Origin: Clostridium sp. CAG:253
Lineage (GTDB): Bacteria; Bacillota; Clostridia; Lachnospirales; Lachnospiraceae
Direction: 5' to 3'
Assembly (NCBI GenBank): GCA_000436755.1
Contig: FR887269.1
Location: forward strand, 7,347 to 12,412
DNA: 5,066 nt
Shown here: one piece after another, positions 1-5,066 of the stretch
Position numbering within the stretch: position 1 is the stretch's first letter
Layout: each line of letters opens with the position of its first letter
Made by a program: the position numbers and the translations under genes
Notes under the pieces: generated by a model
The model's input: the letters and a program-made list of their open reading frames with translations, nothing else
Told to the model about the DNA's origin: nothing
Databases searched by the model: none

Positions 1-1
1 G

Positions 2-682
2 CTTCACGGAGGCGGTTATATCGGCAAAATGAGAAATGTATACAGGAATTTCGCAAAGGAATATTGTGATATGCGTGGCGGTATAAAAACATTGTCAATA
101 GATTACAGAGTTGCACCAAAAAATCCGTTTCCTGCAGCTCTTGAGGATGCAGTGGCAGCGTATAAATGGCTTCTTGCAACCGGATATGAAGGGAAAGATA
201 TAATTGTTGCGGGAGATTCGGCAGGCGGCGGGCTTAGTCTTGCACTGGGTCAGTTTTTAAGGGACAATGATATGCTGCTTCCGGCAGGATTTGTATTGAT
301 GTCACCCTGGACGGATCTTACGGCATCAGGTGTATCTTATGAAGAAAATTACACACTTGACCCTATGTTTGGAAATACAAGAGAGAGTATGATATACAGT
401 GGGGAATATCTTGGAGGACATTCGCCGAAAGAACCTTATATATCACCTCTATTCGGTGATTTTTCAAAGCTTCCACCAATGCTTTTTCAGGTCGGTGGCA
501 TCGAGATGCTTTTGAGCGATTCAATATCTGCCGAGAAAAAAGCCAGAGAAGCAGGATGCAAAACAAACATTACGATATATGAAGAAATGTTTCATGTTTT
601 TCAGATGGGACTTGATAAACTCGAGGAGTCCAAAGAGGCATGGGAAGAAGTAAAGAGATTTGTTGAAGATTTTGCGGAGTAA
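2..682 (+). CDS. Alpha/beta hydrolase, hormone-sensitive lipase type (5' partial)
   Basis: Carboxylesterase/lipase-like hydrolase of the HSL (GDXG) family, probably cytoplasmic; the natural substrate cannot be read from sequence. The frame is open from base 2, and the ATG at 29 is not the real start, because the oxyanion-hole motif LHGGGY lies just before it at bases 2-19. The nucleophile elbow GDSAGG is visible with Ser at 218-220, and the catalytic His is in MFHVF (593-595). The acid should sit in the VGGIEMLLSD stretch: Glu at 503-505 occupies the usual place and an Asp follows at 518-520. About 70-90 N-terminal residues are missing, given a usual family length near 300. The stop is TAA at 680-682, and no clear terminator follows. 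The family call is firm; physiological role and substrate are unknown. It shows no functional tie to the genes downstream. Confidence 0.9.
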   Translation, partial: LHGGGYIGKMRNVYRNFAKEYCDMRGGIKTLSIDYRVAPKNPFPAALEDAVAAYKWLLATGYEGKDIIVAGDSAGGGLSLALGQFLRDNDMLLPAGFVLMSPWTDLTASGVSYEENYTLDPMFGNTRESMIYSGEYLGGHSPKEPYISPLFGDFSKLPPMLFQVGGIEMLLSDSISAEKKAREAGCKTNITIYEEMFHVFQMGLDKLEESKEAWEEVKRFVEDFAE

Positions 683-689
683 TAAACAT

Positions 690-710
690 CATGAATATTA
701 CATGAATATT
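690..710. repeat. Short tandem direct repeat, 10 bp, one-base spacer
   Basis: CATGAATATT occurs at 690-699 and again at 701-710, separated by one A, eight bases after the hydrolase stop. Two same-phase half sites 11 bp apart could be a binding site for a protein contacting one DNA face, but in DNA this A/T-rich chance is a fair explanation. No terminator stem is formed by it. Confidence 0.35.
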
Positions 711-753
711 TTATTGTCTTTTTGCATAAACGGAAATAATAAAAATAATATAT

Positions 754-895
754 AAAGAGCCTATATTTTAAAGTTTTTAAGTTGGTAAATCAGATGGAAG
801 AAAAAAATATTATTGAAGATATTTCAAAAGAGAGTGATATTTTTGAAACGGATGATAATGCGCCTGACTGTTATGAATTAGCGGCTCTTTTTTTT
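754..895 (+). repeat. Long-range inverted repeat closing on a T-run
   Basis: AAAGAGCC at 754-761 is perfectly complementary to GGCTCTTT at 883-890, and the right arm runs directly into eight Ts (888-895). The loop between the arms is 121 bases. This resembles a rho-independent terminator stem split by a long insert, or the closing stem of a structured leader RNA upstream of the recombinase. A competing partner for the right arm exists: AAAAGAG at 826-832 can pair with CTCTTTT at 885-891, so two exclusive folds are possible. Only weak promoter-like boxes lie upstream (for example TTGTCT at 714-719 with TAATAA at 737-742). The pairing is seen; any regulatory role is inference. Confidence 0.4.
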
Positions 896-964
896 GTATA
901 TAAATTTCTTTTTATGGGAGAGTGTGATGGAATGTGTAACATATTTGAGAATTTCAAAAAATGA
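794..964 (+). CDS. Doubtful small ORF (56 aa) overlapping the recombinase start
   Basis: Short open frame of unknown function. From the ATG at 794 it encodes 56 residues; an in-frame TTG at 782 would add four. The first half is strongly acidic (MEEKNIIEDISKESD, then ETDDNAPD), and the second half has a hydrophobic patch (ELAALFFVYKFLFM) that is partly the translation of the T-run at 888-895. It ends at TGA 962-964, overlapping the recombinase start at 927 by 38 bases in another frame, so translational coupling is conceivable. Against it: neither start has a recognisable Shine-Dalgarno sequence, I recognise no family, and the long inverted repeat runs through it. It may be a non-coding leader or the remnant of an older gene. 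Confidence 0.25.
   Translation: MEEKNIIEDISKESDIFETDDNAPDCYELAALFFVYKFLFMGECDGMCNIFENFKK
916..920 (+). promoter_or_regulatory. Ribosome binding site that sets the recombinase start
   Basis: GGGAG at 916-920 lies six bases before the ATG at 927. This favours 927 over the in-frame ATGs at 894 and further upstream. The choice is supported by the protein: family members begin almost directly with the VTYLRIS beta strand and catalytic serine, and a start at 894 would add eleven residues (MYINFFLWESV) with no family counterpart. Confidence 0.7.
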
Positions 965-1904
965 TGCTGCAAAAGAAAGTATGCTAACTGAAAGTGCAGT
1001 TTTGGAGGATATCTGCAACAGTAATAACGCTGCTGACAGTATTAAAAATCAAAGAAAACTGCTTGAACAGTATATTCATAAAAATGGTCTGTTACATGTT
1101 GGTGAGTTTATTGATGAAGGATATACGGGTACAAATTTTAACAGACCCGGTTTTACAGATATGCTCGAATGGATTGAAAAAAACAATGTCGGGTGCATTA
1201 TAGTTAAAGATTTGTCAAGACTTGGAAGAGATTATATCGAGACGGGCAGACTGCTTGAATATTATTTTCCTATGAAAAATATCAGGGTTATATCGGTAGC
1301 AGACGGTTATGACAGTGAAAGAGCCGATTATCATGAGAGAAAAATAACAATTCCCATTTTAAATCTGTTAAATGATTCATACGCGAGAGATATATCCTGT
1401 AAGGTAAGGTATTCACAGAAAGTAAAACGGGAAAGTGGAAAATATATAGGAGCATTTACGGTTTATGGATATAAAAAGGCTGACGGTGATAGAAACCGAC
1501 TTGTCATAGATGATGCTGCGGCTAAGGTAGTGAGGCGTATATTTGAATTGCGTATTGCGGGATATTCCGCTGAAAAAATTGTGAAGATATTTAATGAAGA
1601 AAAAATATTATCTCCGTATATGTATAAAAAAATGAATAAAAGCAGGTACCGGACTTCTTTTAAAGGTTCAGAAGTCACATTATGGCAGCCGTATGCGGTA
1701 AGGAGAATATTAAAAAATGAAGTTTATACAGGTGTTTTGATACAGGGTAAAACAAAGAAAATAAATTATAAAATTGATAAGCGTCTGAAACTTAGTAAAG
1801 AAGAATGGATACGCTGCGAGGATGTTGTTCCTGCGATAATCTCTAAAAGTCAGTTTTTGGATGCAAATAAAAACGCACTCCATCGGGGATTACCACGCGG
1901 CTGA
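927..1904 (+). CDS. Large serine recombinase, C-terminally truncated
   Basis: Site-specific DNA recombinase that would cut and rejoin att-type sites through a serine-DNA link. Residues 4-155 form the resolvase catalytic domain: VTYLRIS with nucleophile Ser10 and Arg8, the SIKNQRKLLEQYI helix near 38-50, GYTGTNFNRPGF, KDLSRLGRDYIETG at 94-107, and DGYDS. Residues 155-275 are the Recombinase domain (RDISCKVR, YGYKKA, AVRRILKNEVYTGVL), followed by EEWIRCEDVVPAIIS. Family resemblance fades after about residue 312 (base 1865), and the ORF stops at 325 residues. Relatives usually run beyond 500, with a zinc ribbon and coiled coil that bind DNA and control direction. The last 10-15 residues are read from the antisense of a broken SleC-like gene. 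The catalytic core looks intact, but recombination activity is doubtful, so this is best regarded as a gene remnant. The region between Ser10 and SIKNQ is longer than usual by roughly 10-15 residues. Confidence 0.88.
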   Translation: MECVTYLRISKNDAAKESMLTESAVLEDICNSNNAADSIKNQRKLLEQYIHKNGLLHVGEFIDEGYTGTNFNRPGFTDMLEWIEKNNVGCIIVKDLSRLGRDYIETGRLLEYYFPMKNIRVISVADGYDSERADYHERKITIPILNLLNDSYARDISCKVRYSQKVKRESGKYIGAFTVYGYKKADGDRNRLVIDDAAAKVVRRIFELRIAGYSAEKIVKIFNEEKILSPYMYKKMNKSRYRTSFKGSEVTLWQPYAVRRILKNEVYTGVLIQGKTKKINYKIDKRLKLSKEEWIRCEDVVPAIISKSQFLDANKNALHRGLPRG

Positions 1905-2415
1905 GAACGACCTCGCCTGATTCGTTTGTTTCTTTGATTTCATCTTCAGGGATTTTAGGAGGATATTCAGCATAAAGTGTGTGTGGAGGTATAACAAATA
2001 CTTCCGCACTCTCAGGTTCGCTTTCATCAATAGGTATTAATTCAATATTTTGGATTGAAGTCTCACCGGGGAGAACTTCAGTACCTGATATTTCTACTTC
2101 TTCATATCCACGTGCACGCACAAGCACATTATATACTGAATATGGCTGATTGCTAAGAGGTGTCATGCTGTATTGAAGAGGTGGTGTTCTGAGTGTTATA
2201 ACAGGCGTTTTACCGGATGCGTCTGTAGTCAGATTGTCTATGGCGCTATCACTAAAATCGGGGTATGTTATCTCAATTGAAGCATTTTCAACGGGTCTGC
2301 CTGAAACAGAGCTTGTTACAAATGCCTGAAAATAGCCTTTGTTGCTTATGTTATCATTATTCTGCAGGGGTGTCTCATTTATATCGGGTGTCTGTCCGTT
2401 TGTCGTGGTGTCCAT
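1843..2415 (-). CDS. SleC-like spore cortex-lytic/peptidoglycan-binding protein, N-terminal fragment
   Basis: N-terminal part of a clostridial spore cortex-lytic-type protein, a family linked to spore peptidoglycan and germination. Residues 1-26 are a low-complexity polar lead with no signal peptide. Residues 27-128 form the carboxypeptidase-regulatory-like beta-sandwich typical of the family: GYFQAFVTS, PVENASIEI, TTDASGKTP, TPPLQYSMTP, PYSVYNVLVRARGY, then GETSIQNIELIPI. An acidic Pro/Glu linker follows, then VLSRVVIP at 170-177, which matches the family segment usually continuing as an IPEYITVHLG-type strand into the conserved DYIKNVASSEIY domain. Here that whole domain and any C-terminal peptidoglycan-binding repeats are absent, and the last 10-13 residues come from antisense recombinase DNA before the stop at 1843-1845. 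The start is well supported by AGGAGCT seven bases upstream. Family recognition is from memory of its motifs. The fragment is probably non-functional. Confidence 0.72.
   Translation of the reverse strand: MDTTTNGQTPDINETPLQNNDNISNKGYFQAFVTSSVSGRPVENASIEITYPDFSDSAIDNLTTDASGKTPVITLRTPPLQYSMTPLSNQPYSVYNVLVRARGYEEVEISGTEVLPGETSIQNIELIPIDESEPESAEVFVIPPHTLYAEYPPKIPEDEIKETNESGEVVLSRVVIPDGVRFYLHPKTDF
1855..1890. other. Breakpoint fusing two truncated convergent genes
   Basis: Recombinase-like sequence on the plus strand is recognisable up to about 1865-1875. SleC-like sequence on the minus strand is recognisable from 2415 down to about 1885 (VLSRVVIP) and perhaps slightly further. Both proteins lose their family continuation in the same 20-30 bases. 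The exact base cannot be fixed by eye. No obvious repeat or insertion-sequence end is visible at the joint. No terminator separates the two convergent genes, whose open frames overlap from 1843 to 1904. Confidence 0.7.
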
Positions 2416-2422
2416 GTTTAAT

Positions 2423-2429
2423 AGCTCCT
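2423..2429 (-). promoter_or_regulatory. Ribosome binding site of the SleC-like gene
   Basis: On the minus strand AGGAGCT lies seven bases before the ATG at 2415. The intact translation start shows that the 5' end of this gene is undamaged and that only its 3' part was lost. No convincing sporulation-sigma promoter could be read in the A/T-rich DNA behind it. Confidence 0.7.
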
Positions 2430-2504
2430 ATCGATACAAAAAAGTTTATTAAAATATATTCACAGGGGATGAAAATGTGATAAACTGATATGGTGTTGTT
2501 TAAA

Positions 2505-2533
2505 AGGACAGATATAGATTATTTAATTATAAT
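2505..2533 (+). promoter_or_regulatory. Probable sigma-A promoter of the dUTPase gene
   Basis: AGGACA at 2505-2510 (four of six consensus bases) and a perfect TATAAT at 2528-2533 are separated by 17 bases. A second TATAAT at 2535-2540 lacks a good upstream box. Transcription would start near 2540, leaving a leader of about 70 bases that contains the inverted repeat at 2543-2584. Confidence 0.5.
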
Positions 2534-2542
2534 TTATAATAG

Positions 2543-2584
2543 ATGTAATGCTGTTGGAGGCAAAAGGTATTTTAACCATTACAT
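2543..2584 (+). repeat. Perfect 8-bp inverted repeat in the dUTPase leader
   Basis: ATGTAATG at 2543-2550 pairs perfectly with CATTACAT at 2577-2584. An inner GTT/AAC pairing (2553-2555 with 2574-2576) extends the stem past a two-base bulge. The remaining loop is about 18 bases and contains a GGAGG-like sequence at 2556-2560. No T-run follows, so it is not a terminator. It sits at the predicted transcript start, which fits either an operator with two half sites or a leader hairpin. Confidence 0.45.
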
Positions 2585-2602
2585 TATATAAATTTAAAAT
2601 AT

Positions 2603-2607
2603 GGAGG
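2603..2607 (+). promoter_or_regulatory. Ribosome binding site that decides the dUTPase start
   Basis: GGAGG at 2603-2607 overlaps the first in-frame ATG (2601) and stands five bases before the ATG at 2613. A start at 2601 would have no ribosome site of its own, so 2613 is chosen and the first four codons of the longer reading are treated as untranslated. Confidence 0.8.
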
Positions 2608-2612
2608 AAATT

Positions 2613-3047
2613 ATGGAAACGATAAAAATAAAATATTTTTCGGATAAGATTGACAAGCTTGAGTATATTGGTGGAAAATCTGACTGGATAGATCTTCGTG
2701 CATCAGAAGAAGTTACACTTAAAAAAGGAGAGTTCGCACTTATTCCGCTTGGTGTCGGAATGAAACTTCCTGAGGGATATGAGGCTCATGTAGTGCCGAG
2801 AAGTTCTACGTTTAAAAACTTCGGTATTATACAGACAAATCATATGGGTGTAATCGATGGTTCTTATTGCGGAGATAACGATATGTGGCGTATGCCGGTG
2901 CTTGCAGTCAGAGATACGCAGATTCATGTGAATGACAGAATATGTCAGTTCAGAATTATGAAAAATCAGCCTGAGATAAACTTTGATGAAGTGAAACATC
3001 TTGAAGAAACAGACAGAGGAGGTTTTGGGAGTACGGGAAAACGCTGA
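2613..3047 (+). CDS. dut: dUTP diphosphatase (dUTPase), trimeric type
   Basis: Hydrolyses dUTP to dUMP and pyrophosphate in the cytoplasm, keeping uracil out of DNA and supplying dUMP for thymidylate synthesis. The 144-residue length fits the homotrimeric family, and all five motifs are present in order: DWIDLRA (24-30), [10 protein letters not shown] (62-71), [14 protein letters not shown] (79-92) with catalytic Asp82 and base-stacking Tyr85, NDRICQFRI (107-115), and the nucleotide-capping RGGFGSTGK (135-143). The longer YCGDNDMW version of motif three is typical of a subgroup found in Firmicutes and their phages. The gene stands alone, between a broken SleC-like gene on the opposite strand and a branched-chain amino acid operon with its own promoter, so it is probably monocistronic. 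An ancestral phage or mobile-element source is possible but not shown by the sequence. Confidence 0.95.
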   Translation: METIKIKYFSDKIDKLEYIGGKSDWIDLRASEEVTLKKGEFALIPLGVGMKLPEGYEAHVVPRSSTFKNFGIIQTNHMGVIDGSYCGDNDMWRMPVLAVRDTQIHVNDRICQFRIMKNQPEINFDEVKHLEETDRGGFGSTGKR

Positions 3048-3055
3048 GCATTATC

Positions 3056-3085
3056 TTGACAGTCAATAAAAAACTGATATATACT
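3056..3085 (+). promoter_or_regulatory. Sigma-A promoter of leuB-ilvD
   Basis: A perfect TTGACA at 3056-3061 and TATACT at 3080-3085 (five of six) are separated by 18 bases, placing the transcript start near 3092 and giving a leader of about 50 bases. The -35 box is half of a small palindrome, TTGAC-A-GTCAA (3056-3066), which could be a repressor contact. The leader is too short for a T-box, and no Leu-rich leader peptide is visible. Confidence 0.7.
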
Positions 3086-3140
3086 GTATTTTATATGGGT
3101 AAGAAAAATATTATATATTATTCTGAAAGGAAGATGATTT

Positions 3141-4223
3141 ATGAACTACAAAGTTGCAGTAATTGCCGGTGATGGCATTGGACCTGAAATTGTGCGAGAG
3201 GCAAGAAAGGTTCTTGATAAAATTGGTGAAAAGTTTGGACATACATTTGAGTATAAGGAGCTTCTTATGGGTGGCTGCTCTATAGATGCTTATGGTGAGC
3301 CACTTACAGATGAGACGTTGCAGGCAGCAAAGGAGAGTGATTCGGTTCTTCTCGGTGCTGTCGGAGGAAATGTAGGACAGTCAAACTGGTATCAGTTACC
3401 GCCTGATAAGCGTCCAGAGGCAGGTCTTTTAAAGATTAGAAAAGGGCTTGGACTTTATGCAAATGTGCGTCCTGCTATTCTCTTTGATGAACTTAGTGGG
3501 GCATGTCCATTAAAAGAAGAAATTACAGAAGGCGGTTTTGACTTTGTAGTTATGAGAGAGCTTACAGGCGGACTTTACTTCGGTGACAGAAAGACAGTCG
3601 AGGAAAACGGTGTGCTTAAAGCTATAGATACACTTACATATGATGAAAATGAAATTCGCCGTATTGCAAAGTGGGGATTTGAATTTGCAATGAAAAGAAA
3701 CAAAAAAGTCTGCAGTGTAGATAAGGCGAATGTTCTTGATTCTTCAAGACTTTGGAGAAAGGTCGTTAAGGAAGTTTCTAAAGATTATCCTGAGGTTGAA
3801 CTTACAGATATGCTCGTTGACAACTGTGCCATGCAGCTTGTGCGTGATCCTAAACAGTTTGATGTCATCCTTACGGAGAATATGTTTGGTGATATATTGT
3901 CAGATGAGGCAAGTATGGTTACAGGTTCTATAGGAATGTTATCATCAGCAAGTCTTGGTGCTACAAAGCTTGGTCTTTATGAGCCTAGCCACGGTTCTGC
4001 ACCTGACATTGCAGGACAGGACAAGGCAAATCCTATTGCAACTATTCTTTCAGCTGCAATGATGCTTCGTTATTCATTTGACCTTGAAAAAGAGGCAGAT
4101 GCAGTTGAGGCAGCAGTTAAGCAGGTACTTAAAGACGGTTATCGCACAGTTGATATTATGGATGAAGGAAAGACACAGGTAGGGACTATCAGAATGGGTG
4201 ACCTTATCTGTGAGAGAATATAG
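3141..4223 (+). CDS. leuB: 3-isopropylmalate dehydrogenase
   Basis: Third step of leucine biosynthesis: NAD-dependent oxidation and decarboxylation of (2R,3S)-3-isopropylmalate to 2-oxoisocaproate; cytoplasmic homodimer. The 360 residues are the usual length. The N-terminus has the family's GDGIGPEI signature. Substrate and metal residues are all in place with the spacing known from the Thermus enzyme: Arg100 and Arg110 ([12 protein letters not shown]), Arg139 and Tyr146 ([11 protein letters not shown]), Lys195 ([10 protein letters not shown]), Asp227, Asp251 and Asp255 ([12 protein letters not shown]). The NAD-side loop is [12 protein letters not shown] with Asp289, which indicates NAD rather than NADP. 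AAGGA at 3127-3131 is the ribosome site. It is first in its operon: leuA and leuCD, which often precede leuB, are not adjacent here, since a dUTPase gene lies upstream. ilvD follows after 23 bases and is surely cotranscribed. Confidence 0.97.
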   Translation: MNYKVAVIAGDGIGPEIVREARKVLDKIGEKFGHTFEYKELLMGGCSIDAYGEPLTDETLQAAKESDSVLLGAVGGNVGQSNWYQLPPDKRPEAGLLKIRKGLGLYANVRPAILFDELSGACPLKEEITEGGFDFVVMRELTGGLYFGDRKTVEENGVLKAIDTLTYDENEIRRIAKWGFEFAMKRNKKVCSVDKANVLDSSRLWRKVVKEVSKDYPEVELTDMLVDNCAMQLVRDPKQFDVILTENMFGDILSDEASMVTGSIGMLSSASLGATKLGLYEPSHGSAPDIAGQDKANPIATILSAAMMLRYSFDLEKEADAVEAAVKQVLKDGYRTVDIMDEGKTQVGTIRMGDLICERI

Positions 4224-4232
4224 TAAAATTTC

Positions 4233-4238
4233 AGGAGG
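4233..4238 (+). promoter_or_regulatory. Ribosome binding site of ilvD
   Basis: A full AGGAGG at 4233-4238 stands eight bases before the ATG at 4247 and fits inside the 23-base gap after the leuB stop. It fixes the ilvD start and indicates strong independent initiation within one message. Confidence 0.85.
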
Positions 4239-4246
4239 AATACAAA

Positions 4247-5066
4247 ATGAGAAGTGATGTTGTAAAAAAAGGTATGCAGACAGCTCCACAGAGATCTTTG
4301 TTCAATGCATTAGGTCTTACTGAGGAAGAACTCGAAAGACCGCTTGTAGGTATTGTAAGCTCATACAATGAGATCGTACCGGGTCATATGAATATAGATA
4401 AAATTGTAGAAGCAGTTAAAACAGGTGTTGCAATGGCAGGCGGTACTCCTATCGTTTTCCCGGCAATAGCAGTATGTGACGGTATTGCAATGGGACATAT
4501 GGGTATGAAATACTCACTTGTTACAAGAGATCTTATTGCAGATTCTACAGAATGTATGGCACTTGCCCATCAGTTTGATGCGCTTGTTATGGTTCCAAAC
4601 TGTGACAAGAATGTGCCGGGACTTCTTATGGCAGCAGCGAGAGTAAATGTGCCTACAGTATTTGTAAGTGGCGGCCCTATGCTTGCAGGTCATGTAAACG
4701 GACAGAAGACAAGTCTTTCATCTATGTTCGAGGCAGTTGGTGCAAATGCAGCCGGAAAGATGAGTGATGAGGAAGTTGACAATTATGTATGCAATGCATG
4801 TCCTACATGTGGTTCATGCTCAGGAATGTATACTGCAAACAGCATGAACTGCCTTACTGAGGCAATAGGCATGGGACTTCAGGGAAATGGTACTATTCCT
4901 GCTGTTTATTCACAGCGTATCAAGCTTGCAAAACATGCCGGTATGAAAGTTATGGAGCTTCTTGAAAAGAATATCCGTCCAAGAGACATTCTTACAAAAG
5001 AAGCATTTATGAATGCGCTTACTGTAGATATGGCTCTCGGATGTTCAACAAACACAATGCTTCATC
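4247..5066 (+). CDS. ilvD: Dihydroxy-acid dehydratase (3' partial)
   Basis: Converts 2,3-dihydroxyisovalerate and 2,3-dihydroxymethylvalerate to the keto acids for valine, leucine and isoleucine; iron-sulfur and Mg-dependent cytoplasmic enzyme. The frame is open to the window end, giving 273 of about 555 residues. Visible signatures: [12 protein letters not shown] (38-49), [15 protein letters not shown] (77-91), [13 protein letters not shown] (118-130) with cluster ligand Cys119, Mg ligand Asp120 and Lys121 (the lysine carbamylated in the family), [26 protein letters not shown] (185-202) with cluster Cys191, and CSTNT (266-270). Where [2Fe-2S] relatives carry a Cys in a PCN motif, this protein has Pro-Gly-His (45-47), as in the oxygen-sensitive [4Fe-4S] E. 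coli enzyme, which fits an anaerobe. It follows leuB closely; acetolactate synthase genes often come next in such operons but lie outside this window. Confidence 0.96.
   Translation, partial: MRSDVVKKGMQTAPQRSLFNALGLTEEELERPLVGIVSSYNEIVPGHMNIDKIVEAVKTGVAMAGGTPIVFPAIAVCDGIAMGHMGMKYSLVTRDLIADSTECMALAHQFDALVMVPNCDKNVPGLLMAAARVNVPTVFVSGGPMLAGHVNGQKTSLSSMFEAVGANAAGKMSDEEVDNYVCNACPTCGSCSGMYTANSMNCLTEAIGMGLQGNGTIPAVYSQRIKLAKHAGMKVMELLEKNIRPRDILTKEAFMNALTVDMALGCSTNTMLH

Noticed and set aside
683..753. Rho-independent terminator after the hydrolase
   Set aside because: Only direct repeats and short A/T palindromes are present; no stable stem precedes a T-run here.
894..926. Upstream ATG at 894 as recombinase start
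   Set aside because: It would follow a poly-T run rather than a ribosome site, and the added residues have no family counterpart; 927 has GGGAG at proper spacing.
994..1203. 69-codon open frame inside the recombinase gene
   Set aside because: It is another frame of a clear recombinase coding region, with no ribosome site and no recognisable protein.
1843..2415. Reading the minus-strand ORF as a complete, novel 190-residue secreted protein
   Set aside because: There is no signal peptide, its motifs match the N-terminus of a longer SleC-like family, and its final residues are antisense recombinase sequence.
2431..2520. Possible sporulation (sigma-G or sigma-K type) promoter for the SleC-like gene
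   Set aside because: A TGAATA-like box exists on the minus strand near 2460, but no matching -10 stands at proper spacing, and A/T-rich DNA yields such boxes by chance.
2703..2999. 98-codon open frame antisense to the dUTPase gene
   Set aside because: It lies entirely inside a gene with all five dUTPase motifs, has no ribosome site, and gives a His/Cys-rich, family-less translation. It is a shadow frame.
3048..3140. T-box, leader peptide or terminator between dUTPase and leuB
   Set aside because: The 93-base gap is too short for a T-box, shows no TGGTACC-like sequence, no Leu-codon run after a start, and no GC stem with a T-run.

Overview
The window looks like chromosomal DNA from an AT-rich, spore-forming anaerobic Firmicute, most likely a Lachnospiraceae-type Clostridium relative. 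The basis is strong AGGAGG-type ribosome sites, A/T-rich spacers with sigma-A style promoters, an N-terminal piece of a spore cortex-lytic (SleC-like) protein, a large serine recombinase of the kind common in that family, and a dUTPase of the YCGDND...W subtype. The genus cannot be fixed from the sequence alone.

Layout. Bases 2-682 hold the C-terminal three quarters of an HSL-type alpha/beta hydrolase whose start lies before the window. Bases 683-926 are an A/T-rich spacer with a doubtful 56-codon ORF and a long-range inverted repeat ending in a T-run. Bases 927-1904 encode a large serine recombinase with a complete catalytic domain but no C-terminal zinc-ribbon or coiled-coil part. It meets head-on a minus-strand SleC-like N-terminal fragment (2415 down to 1843), which stops being family-like at the same place. 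Both genes are therefore cut at one shared breakpoint near 1855-1890, and their tails run into each other's DNA. This scar is the most unusual thing in the window.

To the right, a 197-base divergent spacer carries the SleC-like ribosome site (minus strand), a likely promoter for the dUTPase, and an 8-bp perfect inverted repeat at the predicted transcript start. The dUTPase gene (2613-3047) is complete, with all five motifs. A second promoter (TTGACA, 18 bases, TATACT) then precedes leuB (3141-4223, complete) and ilvD (4247 to the window end, partial). These last two form a branched-chain amino acid operon: LeuB oxidises 3-isopropylmalate in leucine synthesis, and IlvD dehydrates dihydroxy acids in the common valine/isoleucine/leucine route. 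No T-box or leader peptide was seen before leuB.

No tRNA, rRNA, CRISPR array or insertion-sequence transposase was seen. No complete new defence or mobile system is present. The best candidate for something undescribed is the recombinase/SleC-like junction, which is either a deletion or inversion scar or, much more speculatively, one state of a programmed rearrangement.
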